Shown: positions 9,199 through 18,462 of the stretch, in pieces
How the letters are laid out: each line of letters begins with the position of its first letter
Numbering within the stretch: the first letter of the stretch is position 1
Translations under genes and position numbers: made by a program
The notes under the pieces: generated by a model
The model's database searches: none
The model's input: only the letters and a program-made list of their open reading frames with translations
Told to the model about the DNA's origin: nothing
Assembly: GCA_943330855.2 (NCBI GenBank)
Contig: CALQJI020000020.1
Span: 1 to 64,000 of the forward strand
Direction of reading: 5' to 3'
Length of the DNA: 64,000 nt
DNA from: Klebsiella pneumoniae
GTDB lineage: Bacteria > Verrucomicrobiota > Verrucomicrobiia > Limisphaerales > SXTU01

Positions 9199-10908
9199 TT
9201 ACGGCTTCGCGGGGGCGGCAGGTTTCTTGAACAGATCCACCGGCTTGCCCGAATCCATCAGGGATTCGGGCTTCTCCTGCATCAAAGGGACGCGTTGCTG
9301 GAGGAAGTCGGCGGCCCCGGGCTGAGTCTGGCCTTGCAGGAAATCCGTGCTGGGTGTCTGGAAGTGGTTCACCTCGATGATGGTCGGGGTGACGAAGATC
9401 AACAGGTTCGCCTTGTTGCGGGTCTTGGTCTCTTTGCGGAAGCCCCAGCCGACAAAGGGGAGGTCGCCGAGGATGGGCACCTTGACGAAGCCCTTGTTGA
9501 TGTTGTCCGTGATCAACCCGCCCATGACGAGGGTGTGGCCACTGGGAATCATCACCTGCGTCTCGATGCGGCGGATGGCGTAGACGTTGGCCTCGTTGAC
9601 CTGGCCGTTGATGGTCTGGCGGTCCTTCGAGTCAATGTTCGAAACTTCGGGGATGACGCGCAGGGCGATGTTGCTGTTGGCGGCGATGCGCGGGCTGACC
9701 TCGAGGATGGTGCCGAGGTTCGTGTAGATGACGGTGGAACCGGCGGGGGTGTTGGCGGAACCCGGCGTAATTTGGAAGATGGGGAAGGCGCGGGTGACGG
9801 AAAGCTTGGCGGTCTGGCCATCCATCATCACGGAGCGTGGGGTGGAGATGACCTCGGTCTCCGCGTCGGTGTTCAGGAAGGAGAGCGTGGCGCGAAGACC
9901 ATCGGCATTGAGGAAGCCCACGGTCGGGTTGAGGCCGTCGCGGGTGTTGACGTTGAAGCCCGGAATGATGCCGCCGATGGAGGTGGCGAGGCTCTCGGTG
10001 CTGGTGGAGGGCGTGGTGGTGGAACTAGTGACGGTGCGTCCGCCGGGGAGAGTGGTGGTGCTGCTGGTAGTGGCGCCGGGGCGGGAGGTGGTGGCTGCCC
10101 CGGAGAGTGTGCCGTTGCCAAAGCCGACCTGCTGGTTTTGCAGCGTGCCGCTCCAGTCCACGCCTTTGAGGGACTGGGGGCTGCGGGAGGACTCGAGGAT
10201 TCGCGCTTCGATGAGCACCTGCATGGTGGGCGTGTCGAGCTTTTCGAGGACCTCGGTGAGGAAGTCCCACTCGCGCTCGGTGGCGGAGATGATGAGGCGC
10301 TGGGTGCGGTTATCGGGGATGACCTTGGCGCGGCCGGAGAGGATGCCGGTGCCGGGGGCAAAGACGGCCACGAGGTTTGTGGGGCTGGTGTATTTGAGGT
10401 CAATAATCTTGGTGATGAGCGGCTCCAGACTGACGTTGTCCTTGGGGCTGACGCGGTAGGTGTTGGTCTTGGGGTCGTGGGCCATCAGCAGATTGTTGTT
10501 CGCAAGAATGGCCTCGAGCGCCTGGCGCGCGGTGACGTTCGCCATGCGGAAGGCAGGGACTTTCGGGGAGGGCAGCGGGGTGCCGTCCGGTGCCCTCAGG
10601 ACTTGCGTGAGCTTGGGGTCGAAGAGGACGTTGATCTCGGCTTGCAAGGCGAGGCTCTTGATCAGGTCTACCAAGTCCATGTCGTCATACTTGAGTTCGA
10701 GGATGACTTCATTGTCGAGGGCGACGCGGGCGGTTTCCTTGGCATCGGCGGCAGCCTTAGCTTTGCTCTCGGGGCTGGCGATGGTTTGCACAGGGCGCGG
10801 CGCGGCCGGCGCGGGCGCGGGCGCGGCGGGCGGCGGCGCCTGTGCCAGCAAGGGCGGGGAGGGAAGACAGAATCCCGCAGCCAACAGGAGGACAAGCGTC
10901 GTTTTCAT
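9199..10908 (-). CDS. Secretin (PilQ/GspD family outer-membrane channel)
   Basis: The 569-residue protein has a signal peptide (MKTTLVLLLAAGFCLPS...LLAQ) and an Ala/Pro-rich linker. A secretin N-domain follows near residues 65-130 (ILELKYDDMDLVDLIKSLA), then a second N-domain around 160-230. The C-terminal secretin domain contains the hallmark VPILGDLPFVGW and a closing LLIFVTPTII strand. A Ser/Thr/Gly-rich insertion lies near residues 260-300. It should form the multimeric outer-membrane pore for a type IV pilus or type II-like secretion machine. It is the last machinery gene after PilM, PilN, PilO and PilP-like, which favours a PilQ role over GspD. Confidence 0.93.
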   Translation of the reverse strand: MKTTLVLLLAAGFCLPSPPLLAQAPPPAAPAPAPAAPRPVQTIASPESKAKAAADAKETARVALDNEVILELKYDDMDLVDLIKSLALQAEINVLFDPKLTQVLRAPDGTPLPSPKVPAFRMANVTARQALEAILANNNLLMAHDPKTNTYRVSPKDNVSLEPLITKIIDLKYTSPTNLVAVFAPGTGILSGRAKVIPDNRTQRLIISATEREWDFLTEVLEKLDTPTMQVLIEARILESSRSPQSLKGVDWSGTLQNQQVGFGNGTLSGAATTSRPGATTSSTTTLPGGRTVTSSTTTPSTSTESLATSIGGIIPGFNVNTRDGLNPTVGFLNADGLRATLSFLNTDAETEVISTPRSVMMDGQTAKLSVTRAFPIFQITPGSANTPAGSTVIYTNLGTILEVSPRIAANSNIALRVIPEVSNIDSKDRQTINGQVNEANVYAIRRIETQVMIPSGHTLVMGGLITDNINKGFVKVPILGDLPFVGWGFRKETKTRNKANLLIFVTPTIIEVNHFQTPSTDFLQGQTQPGAADFLQQRVPLMQEKPESLMDSGKPVDLFKKPAAPAKP

Positions 10909-10947
10909 GGCGTGTTCAGTTGAGCGGCAGAGGGGCCGACGGATGGG

Positions 10948-11619
10948 CTAGAAGACTCCCTCTCGTAAAAAGAGTTCTTTGGTTTCACCTTCGGCTTCAA
11001 ATATGGCGGAGCGCTCGCGAATTTCTACGCAGCGGACTTTGAGCTGTTTGTCGTTGGGCAGGCGAATGAGTGTTGAATCGCCTTTCAGGAAGTCGTAGCT
11101 CCGCGCGCCAGTGTGGACCACCGCGACGCGGCGAGCTTTGGTGCCCGAAAGTCCGCGCAAGGTGAGGTTGGCGCTGCCGATGAGGTCGGGCGGTGGAACA
11201 ACCACTGCGGATGTGGCGTTCGTGCTGCCGGCGGGGAGGTTGGTGTTGACGACGACGGCAGCAGGAATGATGTGCGAATTTGTGTTGAGGACTAAAGGCT
11301 GGAGGGGTTTCTTCGGCGGTGCTGGGGTGACGGGCACTCGGCGCCTGCTGCTGGGGAAGAAGGGGTCGTGTCCGGCCTCCAATGCGGTGAGGAAGGTGGC
11401 CTTCGGGAAGGGAACTAAAATCGGGGGTGTTTTGGTGAGGACCGGGGGGGCTTCTTTGGCAGCGGGCTTAGGGTCGCTGGCCTTCTTCTCGGGCGTCGGT
11501 TTCTGCTTATCGTCGGGTTTTTTGTCCGCAGCGAGAGCGAGGCTGGCTCCAAGGCACAACGCCGCTGCCAGCGCCAGCCGGGTGGCGTGCGTGAGCAGGG
11601 ATTGGGAGGGGAGTTTCAC
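10948..11619 (-). CDS. PilP/GspC-like periplasmic protein of the pilus operon
   Basis: The 223-residue protein has an N-terminal signal or membrane anchor (residues 12-30, ending ALAADKK), a Lys/Pro-rich linker, and a conserved C-terminal half (GLSGTKARRVAVVHTGARSY ... LKVRCVEIRERSAIFE). The C-terminal pattern of short beta strands resembles the PilP/GspC homology region, which links the inner-membrane PilN-PilO complex to the secretin. Its place between PilO and the secretin is where PilP is normally encoded. Similarity is visible but weak, so the call leans on gene order. Confidence 0.65.
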   Translation of the reverse strand: MKLPSQSLLTHATRLALAAALCLGASLALAADKKPDDKQKPTPEKKASDPKPAAKEAPPVLTKTPPILVPFPKATFLTALEAGHDPFFPSSRRRVPVTPAPPKKPLQPLVLNTNSHIIPAAVVVNTNLPAGSTNATSAVVVPPPDLIGSANLTLRGLSGTKARRVAVVHTGARSYDFLKGDSTLIRLPNDKQLKVRCVEIRERSAIFEAEGETKELFLREGVF

Positions 11620-11622
11620 AGG

Positions 11623-12246
11623 TCAGTTTTTCTTGGCCGGTTTGACGAGCGCAACCGCTTCGAAAGTGAAGGCCAGCCTTTCCTGATCGTCGCCGGTGGT
11701 CGTCATCGCCGCCGCGGTCCCGCCGGGGCCTTCGGGGCCGAGGCTCAAATTCAAGACACGGAGGTAGGGAAACTGGTTTTCAAAGTCCGCGAGAAATCTG
11801 CCGAGGTCGTGGTAATGGGCCTGGCCGGTGACGCGGTAGGCGGCTGCTTTGTAGGGGAAATCGGGGAACATCACCATGTCGCCCATGCCCGGAGGGGGGA
11901 AGTTGGGAATCTCGACTTTGTAGAGTGCCTGGCTGCGAAATTTTTCGTAGGTGAGTCGTATCCAGAGGTTTGCGTCGCCGGTGACCATGGTGGCTTCCAC
12001 CGCCGCCAACTGTTCTTCGCGACGGGTGAGCTTTTCGCCCTCTGCCTCGGCGCTCTTCACCAACTTGGCCGCTTCCGCGTATTTCTTCTCCGCCTCGGTG
12101 ATGCTCGACTGAACCTTCATCAAGTCGTCCTGCGCCGAACGAATCGGGAACCAGTAGATGAGCGCCAGCACCAGAGCGGTCCCGATGCACACAGCGATGA
12201 GGTGCTGCTTCTTCTCGGGCGAAAGTAGTTTGATGTCGCTGATCAT
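11623..12246 (-). CDS. pilO: PilO-like inner-membrane pilus assembly protein
   Basis: The 207-residue protein has one N-terminal transmembrane helix (LIAVCIGTALVLALIYWF, about residues 16-33), a coiled coil (residues 36-80) and a periplasmic ferredoxin-like domain containing YRVTGQAHYHDLGRFLADFEN, the part conserved in PilO. PilO pairs with PilN to align the cytoplasmic and outer-membrane parts of the pilus machine. Only one base separates it from the PilN stop and three from the PilP-like start, so translation is tightly coupled. Confidence 0.8.
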   Translation of the reverse strand: MISDIKLLSPEKKQHLIAVCIGTALVLALIYWFPIRSAQDDLMKVQSSITEAEKKYAEAAKLVKSAEAEGEKLTRREEQLAAVEATMVTGDANLWIRLTYEKFRSQALYKVEIPNFPPPGMGDMVMFPDFPYKAAAYRVTGQAHYHDLGRFLADFENQFPYLRVLNLSLGPEGPGGTAAAMTTTGDDQERLAFTFEAVALVKPAKKN

Positions 12247-12247
12247 C

Positions 12248-12913
12248 TCAGTTACGGAACTGCTCGGTAAAGGTGCATTCCATCGTGAAGCTGACGAAGA
12301 CCCGGGATGGGTCGTCCTTGTCGGGCGTGGGGTCGGAGAAGCCCTTGAAGGTGACGGCGTTCTCCTTCACCAAGTATTGCTTAAACCACGGGTGCGCCTC
12401 GACCCGTTCCTTGAACTTGATGTAGTTCTGGTCAGCCGCACCGTAGTCGCGCGCGGTGACGACGAGTCTCGTGGTCTCGGTGGAACTGGCGGGTTTACTC
12501 TTGCCGCGCTCCTTCGAAACCAGAGCGGCCTGCAAATTGTAACCCTGTTCCGCCCGGATGCGCGTGACGTGGATGGGCTCCCGGGCAATCTCCTGCAACG
12601 CATTCAAGCAGCCAGCCCACAGCACGCGGTTCGTCACCATCCGGTGCAGTGCGTGGATGTTGCCCTCAATCACCGCCGTGCGCTTCTGGTTGTCAGCGAC
12701 CTCTTTCGCAGACTTTTCAATCCGGATGAACGCCGCCTTTTGGCCCTCCAAGCTCTGGTTGGCAACGCCCTTCGAGTAAAGCAGCCAGCCCCACCAGCCC
12801 AACATCGCCACCGCAAGAAAACCGCCCATGTATGCCGACCGCTTCACCGGATCCCGTCGGCGCATCTCTGCCAGATACTGTTCCTCGGCCAGAAGGTTGA
12901 TGCGGATAGGCAT
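12248..12913 (-). CDS. pilN: PilN-like inner-membrane pilus assembly protein
   Basis: The 221-residue protein opens with MPIRINLLAEEQY, matching the short cytoplasmic INLL peptide through which PilN binds PilM. One transmembrane segment follows (about 30-48), then a coiled coil and a periplasmic domain. The INLL motif plus the position between PilM and PilO makes the assignment firm, although the periplasmic half is divergent. Confidence 0.82.
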   Translation of the reverse strand: MPIRINLLAEEQYLAEMRRRDPVKRSAYMGGFLAVAMLGWWGWLLYSKGVANQSLEGQKAAFIRIEKSAKEVADNQKRTAVIEGNIHALHRMVTNRVLWAGCLNALQEIAREPIHVTRIRAEQGYNLQAALVSKERGKSKPASSTETTRLVVTARDYGAADQNYIKFKERVEAHPWFKQYLVKENAVTFKGFSDPTPDKDDPSRVFVSFTMECTFTEQFRN

Positions 12914-12916
12914 GGG

Positions 12917-13981
12917 CTAAAAGGCCGCCATCCCCGCGCCCACCGCCACGGTGAGCTGCGGGGCGACCGCTTCAATCTCTCCCATCAACTGCGGCGGCAG
13001 CGCCAAAGTCATGAAGCTCGTCGGATTCCATGTCTGACAGGGGACCATCAACTCCACCTGCAACGCCTGAATGATCTGCGGGCTACGCGACGCCCCGCCG
13101 GATAAGAACACCTGCGTTACCGCCCGGTCCCGCTGATGGTCATGAAAATCAATTGAGGCCCGCAGCTCCCGGCCCAATGGCGAAAGGAGTGATTGCACGA
13201 CGGATTCAACCTCCGGCGGCATCGTGATCTTGGCCCCCTCGGCCTCCTCCAAACTCATGCCCAACGCCTCGGAAATGCCCTGCGTGAGCTTGCCCGACCC
13301 GAAAGACACCACCCGGCTCAAGGTGAGCTCTCCATTGTAAAGCACGCAAATCGTCGTGTTTTTGTAGCCCACATCCACCAACGCCACGACCTCCTTCGCA
13401 AACGCATCCGGCTGCGCCATCTCGAACGCATTCGCCGGCCCGATGAAACTGGGGATAATCTGATCCGCCACCAGCCCCGCCGCCGCCGCTGACGCCTGCA
13501 AATCCTCCACCACCTGCCGCTTCGCCGCACCCACCAGCACGCGCGCCTTGGGGTTCCCGACTTTGAGCGCATCCGAGCGCCCCCCCGGCGGCAGCACATA
13601 CACATCAAACACGCAATCCGACAAATCCTGCTGGAGATAATTCTTACTGCTGAACTTCAGCATCTGCCTCATGTCATGTGTCGTGACCAGCGGCATATCC
13701 GCGTGGCGCAGCAACGAGCTATCCACCCCCACGGCCAGGCTCACCGTCTTGATCCGCGCGTTGAGCGCCTGCGTCACCGCCTTGAGATGTCCACCCAACC
13801 CTCCCACGATGCTTCCCTTGTCGATCGTCGGGGCCTCCATCAACGCGAACCCGTTCAACGTAAAGGCATTCCCCTTGTGAGAAATGTGGACCGCCTTGGT
13901 GACCTTTGCCCCCATATCAACGACCATTACTTGGTCACGCTTCTTATCGAAGCTATTGGAGAATGGCAGCGACATCGACAT
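12917..13981 (-). CDS. pilM: PilM-like actin-fold pilus assembly ATPase
   Basis: The start at 13981 (MSMSLPFSNSF) is preferred over an upstream ATG at 14020 because family conservation begins just after it; a second ATG lies at 13975. The 354-residue product has actin/FtsA-type phosphate motifs: VVDMGAKVTKAV near the N-terminus, ALVDVGYKNTTICV in the middle and VFLSGGASRSPQI near the C-terminus. PilM is cytoplasmic, binds ATP and anchors PilN. This is the first gene of the operon running down to the two giant secreted proteins. Confidence 0.88.
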   Translation of the reverse strand: MSMSLPFSNSFDKKRDQVMVVDMGAKVTKAVHISHKGNAFTLNGFALMEAPTIDKGSIVGGLGGHLKAVTQALNARIKTVSLAVGVDSSLLRHADMPLVTTHDMRQMLKFSSKNYLQQDLSDCVFDVYVLPPGGRSDALKVGNPKARVLVGAAKRQVVEDLQASAAAAGLVADQIIPSFIGPANAFEMAQPDAFAKEVVALVDVGYKNTTICVLYNGELTLSRVVSFGSGKLTQGISEALGMSLEEAEGAKITMPPEVESVVQSLLSPLGRELRASIDFHDHQRDRAVTQVFLSGGASRSPQIIQALQVELMVPCQTWNPTSFMTLALPPQLMGEIEAVAPQLTVAVGAGMAAF

Positions 13982-14350
13982 GCTTTGTAAGCGGATCCAC
14001 GCCCAGATGGCAAGCCACAATCTCCGTCCCTATCGCCGCCGGGCGCAGCGATGCGTATCAGTTTTTGAGTAGCTGAGGGGACGCTGGGCTGAAGCCATGT
14101 TCCGCTCCACCTCGAATCAGCGCCCCCCGGCAGGCGGCAAACCGCTTTGCAGCTCGCCTCAAAAACCCACAGCTCCGACAACCGCGCGCTCCTGAAGGAA
14201 GGAACCCTCCTGCTGGCACCGCGCCTACGTCCGCACCTACTTTCGGGCTCGAACAGCGCACACGGAAGTTGTGCCGGAGACAACGCATGAAGGACAGGGC
14301 TTTACATGGCACGGCTGGGAGCGATTCAATCCCATGCTGACTCTACCACC
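13982..14350. other. Divergent intergenic region between pilM and the PPC-domain gene
   Basis: These 369 bases hold the promoters for the minus-strand pilM operon and the plus-strand gene at 14351. I see no convincing -35/-10 pair, no strong palindrome and no conserved peptide in any frame; the short open frames here look like chance. Confidence 0.5.
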
Positions 14351-15163
14351 ATGACCTCTCTTTGCGTTTCTTTGCGGTCTTTCCGGCGACTGCGTTTCGG
14401 AATTTATTTTAAGCTTGGGTCCGTCCTTTGGACGGTGATCGCCCTGACCCAGATGTCGGCTTCAGCCCAAGACAAGAAGGCCGACGACAAGCTTCCCAAA
14501 GTCATCGTGGCCGTCCCACTCGGCATCATCGTGGGTAAGACCAACACGCTGGAAATCCGTGGCCTGAACCTCGATACCGCCGAGACCATCCGCTTCACTA
14601 ACTCCACCCTGCGCGCGACCGTCACCTCGAAGGGCAAAGCAGACGTGCCGCAGAACCAGAAGAAGGAGCGCCTCGGCGACACCCAGGTCAAGGCCACAGT
14701 CTTCGTGCCGGCGGACTTCCAAGGCGACGAAGCCGCCTTCACCGTCGAGACACCCGACGGCAAATCCGCGCTCGCGCGCCTGCCCGTGCTGCGCCCCGGC
14801 ACGTTCATCGAGGAGAGCGAAGAGAACGGCTCCTTCGCCAAGCCTCAGTCCATCACGCTTCCGACAACCGTGCGTGGGGCTATCAAGGCCGCGCAGGACG
14901 TGGATGTGTATGGATTCGAGGGCAAGGCCGGCCAGCGCGTGACCGCCGACATCCTTGCCAGCCGCCTTGGCTCCCCGCTCGACGCCACGCTCACGCTGTG
15001 GAACGCCAGCAACACGCTGCTCGCCTCCGCCGATGACGCCGCCAGCGACCGCGACCCGCGCCTCGCCTTCACGCTCCCCGCCACCGGCCGTTATTTCCTC
15101 GTGGTGCAGGACGCGCACGACGCGGGGAGCGCGTTGCACAACTACCTCTTGAGTTTGAAGTGA
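14351..15163 (+). CDS. Secreted PPC-domain (pre-peptidase C-terminal) protein
   Basis: The start at 14351 (MTSLCVSLRSF) gives a 270-residue protein with a signal peptide ending QMSASAQ. Residues ~40-150 form an Ig-like/IPT-like region (LGIIVGKTNTLEIRGLNL), and residues ~170-268 a pre-peptidase C-terminal beta domain (DVDVYGFEGKAGQRVTADI ... GRYFLVVQDAHDAG). PPC domains fold secreted enzymes or bind surfaces; no catalytic domain is present, so this is an accessory protein or a relative of longer verrucomicrobial PPC proteins. Confidence 0.75.
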   Translation: MTSLCVSLRSFRRLRFGIYFKLGSVLWTVIALTQMSASAQDKKADDKLPKVIVAVPLGIIVGKTNTLEIRGLNLDTAETIRFTNSTLRATVTSKGKADVPQNQKKERLGDTQVKATVFVPADFQGDEAAFTVETPDGKSALARLPVLRPGTFIEESEENGSFAKPQSITLPTTVRGAIKAAQDVDVYGFEGKAGQRVTADILASRLGSPLDATLTLWNASNTLLASADDAASDRDPRLAFTLPATGRYFLVVQDAHDAGSALHNYLLSLK

Positions 15164-15280
15164 AGCGCCCCAGCGCCGCTTGTCCCGAAGTAGCCTTTTC
15201 CGACCGCGTCCACCGGCGTGTCCCTCACTTCCCCTCTCCGAGGTTGACACCTCCACGCGGCCCGGCAAACGATAGGCCCC

Positions 15281-16708
15281 ATGCATGACTCTCCTGTTGT
15301 CCCTCCGGCTTCCCGTCGTGATTTCATCAAAACCTCCGGCCTCGTCGTCGGCGCTTCGGCGCTCTCCGGCGTCGTCCTGCCGCACGTCCACGCGGCGGGC
15401 AGTGACCAAATCTCCGTCGCCCTCGTCGGCTGCGGCGGGCGCGGCGGTGGCGCGGCAGCCAATGCCCTGTCGCAGAGCGGCCCACCCAAGATTGTCGCGA
15501 TGGCGGATGTCTTCCAGCACCGGCTGGACGGCGCGTTCAACTCGCTCAAGAACAAGTTCAAAGACCAGGTGGATGTGCCGGACAACCGCAAGTTCATCGG
15601 CTTCGATGCCTACAAGGGCGCGATCGACGCGCTGAAGAAGGGCGACGTCGCCATCTTCACCACGCCGCTAGCCTTCCGCTGGGTGCATTTCAAATACGCC
15701 ATCGAGAAGGGCATCAACGTGTTCATGGAGAAACCCGTGACCGCCGACGGCCCGACCTCTCGCCGGATGCTCGAACTCAACAAACTCGCCAAGGCCAAGA
15801 ACCTCAAGGTCGGCGTCGGCCTGATGTCCCGCCACAAGAAATGCCTCCAACAGCTCCACGCGCGCATCCATCAGGACAACGAGATTGGCGACGTGATGCT
15901 GCTGCGCGGCTACCGCATGCAGGGGTTGCTCGGCTCGGCCTTCTCCGAGAAATACCCCGGCAAGGACAACAACCTACCCGGCAAACCCAGCGAGTTGATG
16001 TGGCAAATCTCCCGCTTCCACAGCTTCCTCTGGGCGTCTGGCGGCGGCTACAGCGACTTCAATGTCCATCACATTGACCACCTCTGCTGGCTCAAGAGCC
16101 CGCCCGGAAAAGAGCTCTGGCCCATCAAGGCACAGGGCGTCGGTGGCCGCACGTATCGCACCAGCCCGGACGGCAAGCCCTACGTGGACCAGAACTTCGA
16201 CTCCTACGCGGTGGAATACACTTTCGAGGACGGCGCGAAGCTTTACATGAACGGTCGCACCATGCTCGGCGCGGTGCCCATGTATCACAGCTTCGTCCAC
16301 GGCACGAAGGGCATGGCGGTCGCGGCCAATTCCGGCGACTGCAACGGACCGTCCAGCACCTTCAAGGGCCAAGTCAGGTCGCGCGAAAACCAACTGTGGA
16401 CCTCCGACGCCAAGATGGTGGACGACCCCTATTTCACCGAGTGGCAGGTGCTCACCGAGGCAATCCGCAACGACAAGCCGCACAACGAAGTGGACCGCGG
16501 CGTGATGGCCAGCCTCACGACCTCGCTGGGTCGCTACGCGGCGCACACCGGGCAAGAAGTCACGCTCGACGAACTGCTCAACCACACTCACGAATTCGCG
16601 CCCGACGCGGACAAGCTCACGTTCGATTCGCCCGCGCCCGTGCAGGCGGACGCGAATGGCCTCTACCCCGTCCCCGAGCCGGGCAAGAAGACCAAGCGCG
16701 AGTATTGA
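15281..16708 (+). CDS. Tat-exported Gfo/Idh/MocA-family oxidoreductase
   Basis: The 475-residue protein has a twin-arginine signal (SRRDFIKTSG, followed by a hydrophobic stretch to HVHAAG). The NAD(P)-binding Rossmann motif is VALVGCGGRGGG near residue 47, and the EKP motif with the typical catalytic lysine is MEKPVTADG around residue 150. Such proteins are abundant in Planctomycetes and Verrucomicrobia and act on sugars or inositols in the periplasm. A strong hairpin follows the gene, so it is probably monocistronic. The substrate is unknown. Confidence 0.9.
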   Translation: MHDSPVVPPASRRDFIKTSGLVVGASALSGVVLPHVHAAGSDQISVALVGCGGRGGGAAANALSQSGPPKIVAMADVFQHRLDGAFNSLKNKFKDQVDVPDNRKFIGFDAYKGAIDALKKGDVAIFTTPLAFRWVHFKYAIEKGINVFMEKPVTADGPTSRRMLELNKLAKAKNLKVGVGLMSRHKKCLQQLHARIHQDNEIGDVMLLRGYRMQGLLGSAFSEKYPGKDNNLPGKPSELMWQISRFHSFLWASGGGYSDFNVHHIDHLCWLKSPPGKELWPIKAQGVGGRTYRTSPDGKPYVDQNFDSYAVEYTFEDGAKLYMNGRTMLGAVPMYHSFVHGTKGMAVAANSGDCNGPSSTFKGQVRSRENQLWTSDAKMVDDPYFTEWQVLTEAIRNDKPHNEVDRGVMASLTTSLGRYAAHTGQEVTLDELLNHTHEFAPDADKLTFDSPAPVQADANGLYPVPEPGKKTKREY

Positions 16709-16735
16709 GGCGCGGCGCAAGCTGCGGACGATTCG

Positions 16736-16772
16736 ACCGGCCAACTGCGCAAGCGGTTGGCCGGTTTGCTTT
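16736..16772 (+). terminator. Rho-independent terminator after the Gfo/Idh/MocA gene
   Basis: A perfect 10-bp stem (ACCGGCCAAC at 16736 with GTTGGCCGGT ending 16765) has a 10-nt loop and is followed by TTGCTTT. It lies 28 bases after the stop at 16708. Confidence 0.75.
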
Positions 16773-16857
16773 GGAAGAAGTGGAGTTTCAAAATGAACTC
16801 GCCAGCCGGGCGGCTTCCCGCACACTCACCGGCAATCACAGCCGAAGGCGAAGCCGC

Positions 16858-18462
16858 ATGGATACCACCGCCGCAACCAACCTTGACACCCACGCGCGGT
16901 GGCCTGCCCCGCGCCTGCTCGTGGTGGATGACGAGCCGGACAATTTGGAGCTCCTCTGCCGCCTCTTCCAGCGCCACGGCTGCGAAGTGCATTCCGCCAT
17001 CAACGGCACGGACGCGCTGCGCCTGGCGGCCAAGTTGAAGCCGGATTTGCTTCTACTGGACGTGATGCTCCCCGATTTAAACGGACGGGAGGTCTGCCGC
17101 GCCATCAAGGCCAATCCCGATTTGGTGGATGTCTTCGTCGCGCTCATCTCCAGCATCGAGATCTCCTCGGAGAGCAAGGTCGAGGGGCTGTCGTGCGGCG
17201 CGGACGAATACATCGCCCGCCCCCTCGCCAACCAAGAGCTCGTGGCCCGCGTGGACGCACTCATCCGCATCCAGCGCGCCCTCACCGCCCGGCGAGTTGC
17301 GGAGGCGGGACTTGAGCAGCTCAACCACACCCTCGAAGAACGCGTGTTGGAACGCACGGCGGAGTTGGCCTGGGCGAATGAAAAACTGCGGGATGAAATG
17401 GCCGCGCGCCGGGCCAGCGACGAGCGATTTGCCGCGTTCATGGAGCACGCCCCCGTCTTCGCGTGGATCAAGGACGAGCGCTTCCGCTACGTGTATATGA
17501 ACCCGCGCGCGCGGAGCTTTCTCAAATCCTCTGCGGAAGGCACGCAGTCGCAGACCGACTTCAACCTCTTCCCCCGGCGGCACGCGCGGCAAATCCGCGT
17601 CCACGATGAAGCCGCGCTGAAGCAGGGCAACAGCGCTGAGGTGATGGAGGATTTGACGGTGACAGCCAAGGAGCCGCGCCACATCTGGGTGCTACGCTTT
17701 CCGTTGAAGGACGCGGCGGGCCGGCGCTTCCTCGGCGGCATCGCGGTGGATGTCACCGAGAAGGTCCGCGCCGAAGAGGCCCTGCGCGCGCTGCCACACC
17801 ACATCATCGAGGCGCAGGAAGGTGAGCGCCGCCGCGTGGCGCGCGAGTTGCACGATGGTGTGAGCCAGTTGCTGGCGTCCGTGCGCTTCCGCCTGCTATC
17901 GGTCGAAGGCTGGCTGCACGATCTCGCGGACGACACGCTGCGCCGCGACGTGACGCGGGCAAAGAGTTACCTCGATGCCGCCCTCCGCGAGGTCCGCGCC
18001 ATCTCGCACAACCTCCGCCCGCGTGAGCTCGACGACTTCGGGCTAGTCGCGGCCGTGCACAGTGCGGGAGAGGAAATCGCGGAGCACTCGGGCCTGCGCG
18101 TCGTGTGCCGGCTGGCGCCGCTGCGCAAGCGGCTTCCCCCCGAAGTGGAGCTGGCGCTCTACCGCATCTTTCAGGAAGCGGTGGCGAACATCCTCAAGCA
18201 CGCAAAGGCGAAACACATCACGGTGGAACTGCTGCGCGCGGATGGCGGCGTCGCCCTGCGCGTCACCGACGACGGCCTTGGCTTCACCACCGCACGGACG
18301 CGGCGACGGTCCGCGCGCACCAGTCTGGGCCTGGTCAATATGCGCGAGCGGGCGGAGTTCATCAGCGGCACCCTCACCATCAAGTCAATCCCCCGCGAGG
18401 GCACCGTCATCGAAGTCTGGGTGCCATTGGCGCGGAAGCCGGCCAGAAAGAAGACCTCATGA
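16858..18462 (+). CDS. Hybrid sensor: receiver-PAS-histidine kinase (NarX/DegS type)
   Basis: The start at 16858 (MDTTAATNLD) gives 534 residues. Residues ~15-140 are a receiver domain with acidic pair VVDDE and phospho-acceptor Asp68 (LLLLDVMLPDLNG). A coiled coil spans ~150-185, a PAS domain ~190-305 (FAAFMEHAPVFAWIKDE), and a HisKA_3 dimerisation domain carries His332 in ARELHDGVSQLL. A HATPase follows with RIFQEAVANILKHAKA and DDGLGFT motifs. There is no transmembrane segment, so it is a soluble sensor. The stop overlaps the next start as ATGA, coupling it to the LuxR-type regulator it presumably phosphorylates. An N-terminal receiver suggests input from another kinase. Confidence 0.92.
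   Translation: MDTTAATNLDTHARWPAPRLLVVDDEPDNLELLCRLFQRHGCEVHSAINGTDALRLAAKLKPDLLLLDVMLPDLNGREVCRAIKANPDLVDVFVALISSIEISSESKVEGLSCGADEYIARPLANQELVARVDALIRIQRALTARRVAEAGLEQLNHTLEERVLERTAELAWANEKLRDEMAARRASDERFAAFMEHAPVFAWIKDERFRYVYMNPRARSFLKSSAEGTQSQTDFNLFPRRHARQIRVHDEAALKQGNSAEVMEDLTVTAKEPRHIWVLRFPLKDAAGRRFLGGIAVDVTEKVRAEEALRALPHHIIEAQEGERRRVARELHDGVSQLLASVRFRLLSVEGWLHDLADDTLRRDVTRAKSYLDAALREVRAISHNLRPRELDDFGLVAAVHSAGEEIAEHSGLRVVCRLAPLRKRLPPEVELALYRIFQEAVANILKHAKAKHITVELLRADGGVALRVTDDGLGFTTARTRRRSARTSLGLVNMRERAEFISGTLTIKSIPREGTVIEVWVPLARKPARKKTS

Noticed and set aside
9070-10923. Plus-strand frame of 617 codons opposite the secretin
   Set aside because: Gly/Asp/Val-rich antisense shadow; the secretin on the minus strand is unmistakable.
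14021-14300. Small minus-strand frames in the gap upstream of pilM
   Set aside because: No conserved motif, no ribosome-binding site and Arg/Cys-rich composition typical of chance frames.
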